A program made the translations under genes and the position numbers. From Lumbricus rubellus (lineage: Eukaryota > Annelida > Clitellata > Crassiclitellata > Lumbricidae), in assembly GCA_945859605.1 (NCBI GenBank), contig OX243823.1, positions 34,138,518 to 34,202,517 of the forward strand: DNA of 64,000 nucleotides, read 5' to 3'. Of this stretch, positions 15,001 to 22,983 are shown piece after piece. Under the pieces are notes generated by a model. The model saw only the letters and a list, made by a program, of their open reading frames with translations, had not been told where the DNA came from and did no database searches. Every line of letters begins with the position of its first letter. Within the stretch, counting starts at the first letter, position 1.

Positions 15001-17569
15001 AGCAGTCTCGTTTCCAATCTAATACTTCGCTCGATGAACGGAGAACCTTACCCTGACTTTCTGACTCATCGGGTTCACCGCTACCAGACTTACGCTTATG
15101 CAGTTCGCAATGTCGATCACTGTTATACACTATTCTGCAGTGTTCATGAACTCTAACTATGCTTGGATTGCATGCCATATATTGGGTCAAAACGCTATCA
15201 CCACGCCGAATACTGGCATCTGAGATGGTTTTCATTCCTCTTGCTTGCGTAACTGCTGTCAGCCTGGAATCGCTAGCCGAAGGATTAGTAACAGAACGAC
15301 AGATAACGCATTTATCCTCCCAGGGCTCAGCCGTATCTACTACATTCGCCATTATCGCTCAACTCAATTACAAACTGCTGCGAAAATGCTACACAACGTT
15401 AACTGGTTAAAGTATCAGATAAAATCGAAGCAATTTCTATTAATTTTTCGTAATCGAAAGCTGAACTAACTTTAAACCCGAATGAAACTGACAAATTTCA
15501 TATAATTATACGATGATATTTAACGTTACCTATGTAAACATCGAACGAAACACCTACGAAACACTGTAACTCCCGCTGAGAAAAGACTACGCAAGATCTT
15601 AATGCGCCAAAAAATTAGTCCCAGATTTAACTTCAAATTTCACATTTTCCTAATTGTAGGTTCATTGTAGGTTTTTATGGGAATGAAACTAGACCATACT
15701 AAACCCATTGCAAATATAATTGGCTTGTCACAAATTTCTTCTAGCTTTTGAAATTTTTGGTTTAATTCTGGCTGACTATTTCTCTAATAAAATGAGTTAG
15801 CTGGAGATTTGACGGGCTGGGGACTATTTTCTAAGTATATTATCATCTTATCTTTAATTATTTTCTATTTCCAGCTTGTTGCGAATTTTTTCCGGGTCTC
15901 AAGCTTCTGCAGCCCGACTAGTGACTGTCGAAGTTGTACGATACGTAAGCTGGTTTCTGGCCTCCAATTAACGTTGATAATTAACTTTACTGCATCATTT
16001 GCACTTCCCTATAATTATACCTACTAAATTAGCCCATCCTTCCGAAACGACTTTTGTTGTCTCACAACTTTTAAAGAACGTTTCAAATCACTTTCAATAA
16101 ATTCAGAACAATTTTCATCACCATCTGCGCATCCAATGTTAGCAGAATATGGTACGTCAAAGAACAAAATCAAGAACCTGTACTGGTTCCCTTGCTTTTT
16201 TTACAACAAACAGATAATGGAAACAGCCTTCAAATTCATTGGATACATATGACATTGTATTCATTCTTAATGTGCCCGTATTTAGCATAAAAGAATAGCC
16301 GATTTCGCATTAATTCAATTTCTACCCAGGTCCCAGAGGCACTCCCAACCCAGACCTGTTTGAAAATAAATGTATTGAGAAGCCGATGGAAAGAGCCAAC
16401 AAAGTCAGAGCGAGCGAGCGGTCCGGAGCGGAGATCAACAGAGAAGCCATTCCAGACAGCCGTAATGTTTCCTTCCCCCCCCCCCCCCCCCCGTTGAGTA
16501 GGCCTAGGCCTCTTATAAATTTCATCTTGGGTCGTTGCAGACAGTTACTTACTTGTTTCTCGTTGTAGGTCGCCTACATCATAGTGGACGAGGTTTACAA
16601 CGAACCTCCGGATCTTGTCCGCGATCAATACTGGAACGAAACACATTTCGAAATGCCTTACACGGCAGCTTCCGAACCTTTCCGCAAACAACCTCACCTC
16701 GGTTCAACAGCCGACATCAGGTATTAAAGTGAAAAGTCAATCTGGAGTTTAATCTTCACAACGATTCCGATAAGACTAGGCTATAGTAGAGCCATCGACC
16801 AATGCCTTTGAGCATTATACGGTGACTCTAATTATGTCTAGGCCTAGGCCTATATGTAGGCCTATGTATCGCCATCTCGTTTTATAGGCTACAGGATGTA
16901 GGCCTACGAACTTTTTAGATTTCTGCATGATTGCTAGCCTTTCCTTTAAAAGGTGGTATACACAATCAATTACAAATTTAGTAGTTATAGGCTAGGCCTA
17001 GGCCTGTAGAGTAGGCCGACTACTCTTCAACCTCTTCCTCTGCTTTATGGAAGGAATTTTCTCGATTTTTAAAGTAGATCCGTGAAAGAACTGGACCTTG
17101 GTGGAGCTGGAAGAGAGGAGATGGACACGATACAAGAAGCGGGGAGCATGGACGAGCTGGATTCGGAATTCGGTGGCGCTGAGGGGAGCGCCCCCAGACC
17201 CAGCTTCTTTCAATCGCCGATAACTGCCACTGGCAATGCTTTGCGACGTCTGTTGTCGAGGCAAGAATCGAGATCCTACAGTCGCCCCACTTACATTACC
17301 ATGAGTCACAAGAAACTCAGCGGTAAGTCAAGTCAGACTCTGTCTGTCCGTCTAAGTCTCTATCAGCTAGCTTAAGGGACTGGTCCATATTTGAAAGTTC
17401 AGCAGAGTTTTACTGAACGATTCACATTCAGTCATTTTGAATATCACGCATTCACGCTTATAGGCTAGGCCTATAGGCTACATAATAATATGGTAGGCTA
17501 CTCTAAAGAAAAAGATTTTTTAGATACACTGAATTAGAATATTGTATTGCTTCCGCAGAATATATATAG

Positions 17570-17603
<34 letters not shown>

Positions 17604-17781
17604 TTAATCAATCAATCCATCCATCCATCCATCCATCAACATTATCCATTAATCATCAAATCATTCAGCGCATCGATCCAAAAATCAATTAGTAAAAAAG
17701 CAACCCATCATTTGGTCCAAATCTTAATTAAAACTTCTGCTGATCAGCTGTGAAAGGTTCTAGGTAAATGCTGATTGGATA

Positions 17782-17818
<37 letters not shown>

Positions 17819-19249
17819 GTTGTTGTTGTTGTTGTTAATATCCTGTTTGTTGTCCTATCTTCAGGAAGTCCAAGCGGACCGCAGTCTCCAACAACCAGTG
17901 ATCCACCACATCATGTTAGTCGCTCATTTCCATCAATATAATTTAGGCTTCTAGCCTTCTACACAATGCGATTCGTTGTATCCATAGGCCTGCGTAAGCT
18001 CCTATATAGGCATATTTATTTATATGTGTATTCATACTTATTAGGCTACTATCGCGAGGTGTTGCATACATGTTATATGCACGTCCGTTCCCCTAGAAAA
18101 CGGAATGTGTAACAAATTACAATTCCCCCCCCCCCCCCAGAAGAATCGCCAGGTCTTGCGTACACGCATTTTGAGAAAGAAAGATTAAAAAGTCATCTTT
18201 TTAGTAGCGAAAATAGTATATTTTTCAGAGATTTTTACTGACGAAGCGAACGAAATTGAACCGTAGGAATTTTGAGGTGTGGTTATAAATAAAGTCGCCG
18301 AAATGTCTGGATTTTTTTTGCTCTGCAACCGGTATCCAATGGAGTCTAGAACCCACCCCGAAATCGCAGACTCCAGAATTATCGCTTACACTGACTATAG
18401 GGCCTACGCTTTCAAATGAAACAGCCACGTATAGACCTACACTTATTTCAGATAATTTTATAATAACTACAAGAGAAGCGATTGAATCATGTATACGCCA
18501 TCTTTTAGGATGAACTCCAGTTTCCTCTGGAAGACGATGAAAATCTGTTGATCGACAAACCGAAGGACGAGCCTGCCACCACCACCACGGAACCAATTCC
18601 AATGCGACGAATCCGACCAAGTTCTCCGGCGTTCGGCTCTGGCCGCGTCACCTCGAGAACCTCAGCTCAGATGGAGCACGCACTGCAAGACCCATCGTCC
18701 ACTTCTCCGATGAAATCCTCTTCCTCAGAGCACGAACTGAAGGTCGAGGGTGAGAAGAAGACTCCTGAAGCAACTCCACAAAGACCTGGAATCACGGAAG
18801 TTCCGACAACATCCGGAGGAGGAGCTATTCCAATCGGAGGTAGGCCTAGATCCGCAGCCATTTCCATTCCAACAACACTCGGGGTCAGTGAAGGTCGGCC
18901 GATATCTGGGGCTTTTCCAGCAACATCTGAAGCAGCTGCTGCTCCACCTAGATCTGATGTTATAGGATTTCCAACAACATTTCCTGCCACTACAGCAACT
19001 CCACCACCACCAGCATCGTCTGTAGGATCCACTGCTATTCCATCAACCACTCCACTCGACATCGAGAAGGCAATGATCGACTTTACGGATGAAATGTCTA
19101 ACCCGGAATCTCCACAGAGCCCAGAACCAACGTCTCCCACGAGTCCTGACCCATCGGATCCCATCTGGGTGTTGGCCTCGTCTCGCTTCAATCTTGCAAC
19201 ACAAAATCTGGAATCGGAGAAAACAAGAAAAACGGACGAAAACGTATAG
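1..19249 (+). CDS. Bestrophin chloride channel, 3' part (9 exons; 5' end outside window)
   Basis: Exons: 1-46 (partial), 461-615, 978-1055, 1424-1564, 1879-1959, 16569-16720, 17078-17322, 17865-17914, 18509-19249 (TAG stop). All junctions are GT-AG and phases agree, giving 562 codons. Bestrophins are pentameric, calcium-activated chloride channels of plasma or intracellular membranes. The product starts at the family segment KRFP..EHMVQAG and runs on through [12 protein letters not shown], the transmembrane stretch around [22 protein letters not shown], and the acidic calcium clasp FGEDEEDFD in exon 1879-1959. It then reads [15 protein letters not shown], the cytosolic belt. The N-terminal channel neck lies upstream of the window. 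The last exon encodes a long Pro/Ser/Thr-rich tail with no recognisable domain. The paralogue (BEST1-4) cannot be told. Oddity: the intron 1960-16568 holds the large antisense transposon. Confidence 0.95.
222..420. repeat. (GGT)n-like simple repeat in bestrophin intron
   Basis: Imperfect GGT/GGA/G-tract repeat filling most of the intron between exons 1-46 and 461-615. It ends about 40 bp before the splice acceptor. Reading frames through it give Thr/Pro runs and are not genes. Confidence 0.9.
2996..3192 (-). mobile_element. tRNA-derived SINE copy
   Basis: On the minus strand this reads like a tRNA head: an A-box-like TGGTCTAGTGGT, then the B box GGTTCGAATCC. The body contains 'aggaccttgggcaagtccttcactcacaattgctcag' in outline (positions 3085-3120). 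Parts of the same body recur at 26660-26730, 45630-45665 and 19925-19990. The 'tatagcgcccttcaag..ctactcagaggc' end (about 2997-3030) recurs at about 49490-49520. It is SINE-like by structure; the family name is unknown. Confidence 0.7.
3371..3865. mobile_element. hAT-type MITE (CAGGGGCGGATCC ends)
   Basis: The left end is CAGGGGCGGATCCAG. The right end, reverse complemented, is CAAGGGCGGATACAG. It is flanked by 8-bp repeats ACAGTACA (3363-3370) and ACAGTACT (3866-3873), 7 of 8 matching, the usual hAT target-duplication size. The inside has long C tracts and a direct repeat of about 75 bp around 3600-3760 (the 'ggtcatcaactttttcggc' unit). It has no coding capacity. Confidence 0.8.
4025..4440. 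repeat. Left terminal inverted repeat region of the Academ-like element, with a direct sub-duplication
   Basis: 4025-4175 pairs in inverted orientation with 15780-15920. A diverged direct copy of the same sequence follows at about 4255-4435 (aaaagaactgcaat.., ..gcaacaggctgg.., ..tggtccccagcc..). The segment 'taaatctgggctaattgcgcg' at 4411-4433 also has an inverted counterpart near 15600-15640. Confidence 0.8.
4441..6512. other. Non-coding left interior of the Academ-like element
   Basis: Apart from the 261-bp tandem duplication, there is only AT-rich sequence with many 'cagttt' words (5040-5370). No convincing reading frame is present. It serves as the downstream region of the second transposase copy. 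Confidence 0.6.
5377..5902. repeat. Tandem duplication, about 261 bp x 2, inside the transposon
   Basis: 5377-5637 and 5638-5902 are nearly identical; the second copy has a 4-bp insertion near 5886. The near identity implies a recent event. Each copy carries a small hairpin flanked by TTAA (5551-5610 and 5812-5871). Confidence 0.95.
6513..8273 (-). pseudogene. Second Academ-like copy, nuclease half (FEN1/XPG fold + Cys cluster)
   Basis: Open frame of about 586 codons, homologous to residues ~985-1540 of the intact gene at 10640-15352. It keeps the nuclease acid motifs: [30 protein letters not shown] and [14 protein letters not shown]. These line up with the metal-binding Asp/Glu positions of FEN1/XPG. 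A C-terminal cysteine cluster (CKC..C..CSC..C..C..C..C) follows, then an acidic tail. Its first ~38 codons are out-of-frame sequence created by the palindrome at 8153-8249, so the true homologous sequence begins at RLRSIS. It could be translated only by re-initiation or frameshifting. More likely it is the severed 3' half of a broken gene, although the frame itself is free of stops. Confidence 0.85.
8153..8249. repeat. Perfect 97-nt palindrome (48-nt arms, 1-nt centre at 8201)
   Basis: 8153-8200 is the exact reverse complement of 8202-8249. One arm encodes [16 protein letters not shown] of the nuclease half; the other is an inverted extra copy. Compared with the intact gene, about 55 bp have been added at SDS/RLRS, which shifts the frame. 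Confidence 0.95.
8164..10413 (-). pseudogene. Second Academ-like copy, transposase half, N-terminally truncated
   Basis: 749-codon open frame, homologous to residues ~246-985 of the intact gene; the two align without large gaps except a ~30-residue segment absent here. Candidate DDE residues are kept: Asp in WSADNVDH, Asp in VTFDQPLW, Glu in DLLIEQ, plus the GLTHGRGM motif. The ~245 N-terminal residues with both zinc-finger modules are missing; I found no coding match in 10414-10639. At the 3' end the frame runs into the inverted duplication (8153-8249) and ends after about 30 unrelated codons at TGA (8164-8166). It overlaps the nuclease-half frame by 110 nt in another phase. Divergence from the intact copy is spread along the protein, so this is not a recent duplicate. 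Confidence 0.85.
10433..10467. repeat. Short perfect hairpin between the two transposon genes
   Basis: 16-bp arms 10433-10448 and 10452-10467 (caaagatattagagtc and its complement) around a 3-nt loop GTA. It lies 20 bp upstream of the second copy's start codon and about 170 bp downstream of the intact gene's stop. A transcript could fold here, but a function is not shown. Confidence 0.8.
10640..15352 (-). CDS. Academ-like transposase-XPG nuclease fusion, intact, 1570 aa
   Basis: Intronless frame from ATG at 15352. N-terminus: two zinc-finger-like modules, C15xxC18..H69xHC72 and C117xxC120..H183xxC186. Transposase region ~250-985: candidate DDE triad D452 (WSADNVDHD), D645 (ITFDQPL) and E893 (AIEQ), then GGLTHGRGM. 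Nuclease region ~1045-1330 has the FEN1/XPG acid set: D1051 (IAID), D1161 (VFDGY), D1231/D1233 (DDADTL), D1256/D1258 (ADDTD), D1318 (SGCDTTS). C-terminus: nine-cysteine cluster 1465-1501, then an acidic tail. By family, the first half would bind and cut transposon ends, and the nuclease would cut flaps or bubbles during excision or repair. Both roles are inferred. No stop or frameshift is seen, so the element may be recently active. The product would be nuclear. Confidence 0.9.
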   Translation of the reverse strand: MANVVDTAEPWEDKCVICRSVTNPSASDSRLTAVTQARGMKTISDASIRRGDSVLTQYMACNPSIVRVHEHCRIVYNSDRHCELHKRKSGSGEPDESESQGKVLRSSSEVLDWKRDCFLCTRPTTVDPRNPQHKSDRIRVAETKALFMTIERACEKRKDDWSFEVLGRLKTCGDAVATEARYHTRCHLYFSNGRPKPSVEQDNAKKADRGRRPNENMLEVFQTVCQSMEANFGELYTVIDVQEEMRKLADEPCDVFSVKHLKELLKVRYGDEIWFAGVNGRKDVICFKSIASRIISDKWYNDRDADIEKESERIVDAAAKLLRGSIRDAQFDQENYPLNSSIRDRSLAKRWIPPLLQTFLQTLISDEVKQIGIGHSIVQACRPRSVISPVLFGVGVSVDHVLGAEWLIKVLASLGYSISIDEITKYKQSVIQTDGTDLPPCHSGMFTQWSADNVDHDVVTLDGTNTFHGMGIISMSVPDRSVDRDPVDLSALFDESIEIGLDKLKYGAYSEVPIKRICKVKVGNLVLGKGVPIFRHTPPNIPILSQIIFKPFVELQHPHTLQMSTDLDLVWHSGWFCHEESKPRPNWGGFMQNLSMGEYQPPADIRMLPIIDLNPGDKSCILSTLRFVADQAAKLNIVTPCITFDQPLFIKAVEVIECHKLNMVCRLGGFHIIMSYLGSIGSVMAGSGISEALESCYGPNTVCHMLSGKAYNRAVRGHLLLDSALHVMLMHNLINRDSDECSALSAADIDTLRQLYDGVMDGTCNLQELETPQCLIRLGNSLEELKIALSAKSRTAKLWLQYMKYIQTLKAFLRAERTSDWKLHLLSLTEMLRLFAATGHSNYAKSGRLYLQMMLDLPEKHPWLHEKFNDGGYHTVRRSDRYWAGLSTDLAIEQGMMKAVKGRGGLTHGRGMTESVRLVWVHSMHKCGTIHASLKSLTGVDECQNDSKHVELGQSRLQRDLHDLNKMLEWLKGSNPFNTSDSRLRSISSGLIASDSDKINCELADEVGEDIMRRMDGIAYADVVMKKAYQVRTLKELSKTVSVGGKTIAIDANLLFNRLLIVLERKQEMAPYFEFELTPIPASLFKNESLRKTVKSALAKEMTKSLDKKQEFEMPQLFVLDGGCLLHRVVWLGGGTYSQVLQQYVSFVRNHYGHQCVIVFDGYGNGPSVKDHEHERRASKSCPDVDVAEEKIAYKNQTLFLTNSQNKKLFVQLLLQKLQEANYTVLQAVDDADTLIVKTALDFASDKLPVTVVADDTDILVMLVHHMTQNMADIYLLSEITRVRTPRTAVTPVRVVQQNIGVRNAEQLLLIHAISGCDTTSAMYGLGKSAVFRQFDRHPETLEFNEVMCSPTASCEQIAQAGRKLLVLLYGGKDGESLNHLRYVKYMQLIATSRSRPRPERLPPTERAAYFHLLRVHLQVVWWKTLKTTGLNPTEWGWKVHDSAYVPIATDLKAAPEDVLNVIACKCKTSTSSPCASKVCTCRSYGLHCVPACKHCYGELCTNASKLTTADSVAESDDDCEEVNIIGDSLVCDSEIGFGASIDLNEQEYIYFDNMCYEEEIVEATTYMDE
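15600..15920. repeat. Right terminal inverted repeat region of the Academ-like element
   Basis: Reverse complement of the left end, best conserved at 15785-15920, with a second matching block at 15600-15645. The transposase start codon at 15352 lies about 250 bp inside this repeat. The stretch 15353-15600 therefore probably holds the element's promoter, although I see no clear TATA box. Confidence 0.75.
16470..16495. repeat. Poly-C tract in bestrophin intron
   Basis: An uninterrupted C run about 75 bp before the acceptor of exon 16569-16720. Similar runs occur at 3405-3460, 3540-3550, 3967-3986 and 18126-18138, so C tracts are common here and may include assembly error. Otherwise 15924-16470 shows nothing recognisable. 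Confidence 0.7.
17563..17840. repeat. Cluster of microsatellites (TA)n, (CATC)n, (TTA)n-(TTG)n in bestrophin intron
   Basis: TA repeat 17574-17600, CATC repeat 17616-17637, TTA then TTG repeat 17783-17836. The last ends about 30 bp before the acceptor of the 50-nt exon 17865-17914. Confidence 0.9.
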
Positions 19250-19457
19250 AAAAGATTCAAGATTTCAAAGAAAACGCGGCGACAACGCTAAGATTGTAAC
19301 AGCGTCAATTTGTGAATCCATGCAGGGTCTGCTATTGACTAATCGTCTCGCTTCAAGGTCAAAGGTCACGGGCCATTGGATTCGCCCTTGAGTAGAATTC
19401 AAGTTCAATGACGACTCATCACTGACGCAGACCAGACTCGTGTGAAGTTATGTCTGC

Positions 19458-19463
19458 AATAAA
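19458..19463 (+). terminator. Polyadenylation signal of the bestrophin gene
   Basis: AATAAA lies about 210 bp after the bestrophin stop codon and is the first canonical hexamer downstream on that strand. Confidence 0.55.
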
Positions 19464-22400
19464 TTCTATAGCGCATGTTTCCATGTTTGTAATGCATAAC
19501 ACAGCTGACCAAGTCCTAATGTCCATAGTTTGTCGTAATTAGGCAGAGACAATGTGTGTGGTGGGTGCATAAGCAATTTCAAAAAAGGAGTTGCAAAATA
19601 TCAAGCTGCTGAGCAGAAAGCAGATACAACAAATCTAGGTTTTTGAACTTGGTTCAACTTGACTCTATACGTTTAGCAGACGAATTTTTCTGCAATAGAC
19701 CAAAACACCGACCTTAGATCTGTGATGTAGAGTTAGCATTCCGTTCGTTTAAAATGATTTGGTTATTACATTTTGCACCGATGTGTAATTATCTTTGTGT
19801 ATCTAGGTCTATTATAGAATCTCATTGGTCAGTCTAGCTAAAAGAGAGCCAAGGAGAGGCCATCAATGACACAAACTGTAGGAATTAGGCCTAATCAGTT
19901 TTGTATAGCTATCATGATTGTTTGCAGGGTGCTCAAGGCCCACGAACAGAGATAATCAAATGAAGGGCTTGCTGAAGGTCCTTACGAGGCGGCTTTAGGT
20001 GGATTCGAACCTGAAACTGTTCCGATCACAAACAATACTTATGCTTACAATGCTTATGGCCATTTGAAGCAATTGGCAGCCATTTTGTCCGCCATCTTGT
20101 TTTCCCATGGAACCGTTAAAAATCTAAACAGTGTCATTTTCATATTCCAAGCATGCTCGTCTAGAACTGGAGTATTAAGAAACACCGGCTTGTTGTATAA
20201 TTAAAATACCATGGACTGCAAGGAATTACTCCAAAGAGTAGCTTCAAATTAAAGAAAGACCACCAGCTTAATGACACAATACCAAATAACTTTTCCAAAT
20301 AAATATTAAATCAACCACCTTATTACAAAACAAAATACAAACATTGCTCACCGTGCATTCATAATGAATTTCATATGTAATCATGTTTGCAACCAATTAT
20401 AAAGTCACAGCATGATGAAGATTTCACTACAATTCTAGCCATCATGAAATGGCAATTGAACAAATGAGACGATTAACAACCGGATACTTTTGAGACAACG
20501 CATGAAACGTGTAAATGAATTTGGTTCAACAACTGTCATAATCTCCTTCACCTGGTCAAATAAATCAGAGCTGAAGAGATGACGTTTCGAATGACTGCCT
20601 GCCATCTTTCGATTTAACCATTTGAAACAGAAAACAGAATATTCAGTTAAGCTGTCAACAAATCAACAATAATGTTTTCAAAAAACACAAAACATCACCT
20701 ACCGTTTTCAGTGGCAATGCATATATCAACCAATCCACAAAAAACAGCGGCAGGAAATCTGCTTATTTAGCATTTGCAGTTCGCGCTAAGCCAGCGCACA
20801 GCATCGTCATCAACAATATGCGAAGCGGACAGTCCACCAGGAAAACCAGTTAGGAAATCTGCTCTGAGCACAATACTCGTCACAGTACCTTATCCAGAGG
20901 AGTGGCAATGTATGCAAGTTGGTGTGACGAGACATATTGGTGTCGTTTGACACATACGTCGTGTAAATGCTCAGCTGGTCAGATGATAACACAAGACAAA
21001 GTACACAACAATACACATAACGCATATATAAATTAGCAAACAATTGAACACCGAGTACTTCTTAAGAGCTCTAAATTTTCAAAAACCAAATTAACGAACC
21101 CTGTTTTCCCCCAAAGCCCCTTAAAGATTCGGTACAATACAACACAACACAAAAGTATTTCCTATAAAGCCATTCTTACAACGTTCAGAAGTGCACAATG
21201 AAGCGAGGCAAATAATTATCATGAATCGATCGTAAACAGTGGCAAGTTTTCAGTTTTGGGATGACAGCCAAAAAACCTGAGCAGGTAGAAAATTCTAAAT
21301 GAAGGGAACGACCAGAAAATGTGACAAAACATCAGCTGAATAGATGCATTCAAACATCGTGGATTACCATGGAAACATGACGTAGAAATTGAGACTGTAG
21401 TCACTGGCAATAGTCGTAATGCATGTTGAGTTTCTGAACTGCACCAACTGAATACAAACAAGAGTGTCTCAAATCTATAACAAAGCTCTCCCTACCCAAA
21501 GAAATCCACGGTTCTAATCAAGACACAAATTCCTGACAAGTATCAACACATTGGCTAGATAGAGTCAGAGTGATTTTGAAATCTATCCCAATAAAATGAT
21601 GAAAGTTTCGCATGATACACACACGGTCAGTCACATGGCTCTGCCTCTGCACATGATCAAAGTTGTTACAACACTCAAAAACCGTGCTGATACCTGAGGA
21701 AGTAACTTAAAATAACCACAATATGGTTATACTGTAGTACTGTACTGCCATACCGGACATCTATGCATAGACTGAGTGAAGAAAATTGAGTCATCAAATC
21801 GAACACAAATTCGAACAGTCCATTCACCTCGCTAGCTGCCATAAAAAATCTACAGTAGATTCTGACACATGTTCCTGTGGCACATGTCTGATTTTGAGAC
21901 ATGTTCCTGTGGCACATGTTTGAAGACACTCGTGTTAACAGTGAATGAAATTCAGCTTCTTGAATTGCTGACACAGCATGGAACAGAAACATTTCTCAAC
22001 TATAATTTATGCACGTACTATTTTTTTATGTTATCAGTTTATAAATTGAAGTTTCCAGCTGAAAAGAAACTCAAGTTTCAAGGCACATCACAGTCTGACA
22101 AAAACACAAACAAAAAAGTGAAACCTAAAGTCTAACATTTGCACTATAAACGCAAACATAAACACCAAACAACCCATCAAAAAACACTTAACATCTGTGT
22201 TGTCCTATAACATACAGATGTGCAATCTACTTTCTATCCCATTCTAAACCTAAAACTATACAATAGAATATCAGTCTGTGCAACCCTTCTAACAAAACTA
22301 TAGATTGGGGATCGTCTAAAAAGGAAGCAAACCCTCTTCCCCTTTCCCTCCTATGATCCACATTTCTCCACAATTAGCATTGCTCTCCCATTCCCAATTA

Positions 22401-22983
22401 CACTCATGATTCATTTCATCTGCCGATGTTTCACAAGCAAGCATGAACTATAGTTGAACTGATAATATCTAACAAAAGCTGGCCTTAATCAGAGGTTCAA
22501 AATCAAGACAATTTGGGGGTCGACTGTCGTAGAAACAAAATTTCAGAGGAATGAACCATAAGTTGAGAACGAAGGCAAATGAGTTGAAATACAGAGATGG
22601 ACATTCACACTCCAACAGAGCAGGTACTAAGGCACAGTGGTGGTGCCCTGTTGGTACTGCATTGCCAAAGTGGTGGTGCCCTGTTGGTACTGCATGAATA
22701 AAGTGGTGGTGCTCTGTTCATACTCCAAGGCTAACCGTTCCATAACATGGGTGCCTTACTTAATACCACAGCAGCGCAACAGATTTTATCAGACACAGCA
22801 TCTTCTGTCTGTTTCAAGTTCAGCATCACCGGCATTGCGCACTACCTCCTCCTGCTCCATTGTCCGCAATGGGTCATCTCCGCTATTTCCATCCACGTGG
22901 ACATCCTTAATGGACAACCCCATTCCACCTCCATCAACCCTTAACTCTGCTAAAGTCAGTTGTGCGTTGAATAGGAATGTGCG
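19464..22983. other. Intergenic region between convergent bestrophin and SLC5 3' ends
   Basis: No supported gene. It holds a SINE-like fragment on the minus strand at 19925-20045 (B box GGTTCGAATCC reverse complemented, with the 'gtaaggaccttcagcaagccc' body). A 32-bp duplication with 'acatgttcctgtggcacatgt' lies at 21868-21922, and three copies of a ~36-bp unit 'gtggtggtgccctgttggtact' at 22637-22725. The 3' untranslated region of SLC5 must lie in the right part; I saw no certain polyadenylation signal. Confidence 0.6.

Larger units (their letters stand above)
4025..15920 (-). mobile_element. Academ-like (XPG-encoding) DNA transposon, 11.9 kb, two-gene
   Basis: Both ends begin TAGTCGGGCTGC (left 4025-4036; right, reverse complemented, 15909-15920). 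Inverted similarity continues inwards through CCGGAAAAAATT, GCAACAAGCTGGAAAT and CCCCAGCCCGTCAAATCTCC. The trinucleotide GTG flanks both ends (4022-4024 and 15921-15923), fitting a 3-bp TSD. Inside, on the minus strand, are an intact gene (10640-15352) and a disrupted relative (6513-10413), both encoding a DDE-type transposase fused to a FEN1/XPG-like nuclease. As I recall, Academ elements are defined by 3-4 bp TSDs, and one lineage carries an XPG nuclease, so this assignment fits. It lies antisense in a bestrophin intron. The superfamily name is inferred; the TIRs, TSD and genes are seen directly. Confidence 0.85.

Noticed and set aside
20810..21992. Several 70-105 codon frames between bestrophin and SLC5
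   Set aside because: No conserved motif, splice context or family resemblance; likely untranslated or intergenic sequence.
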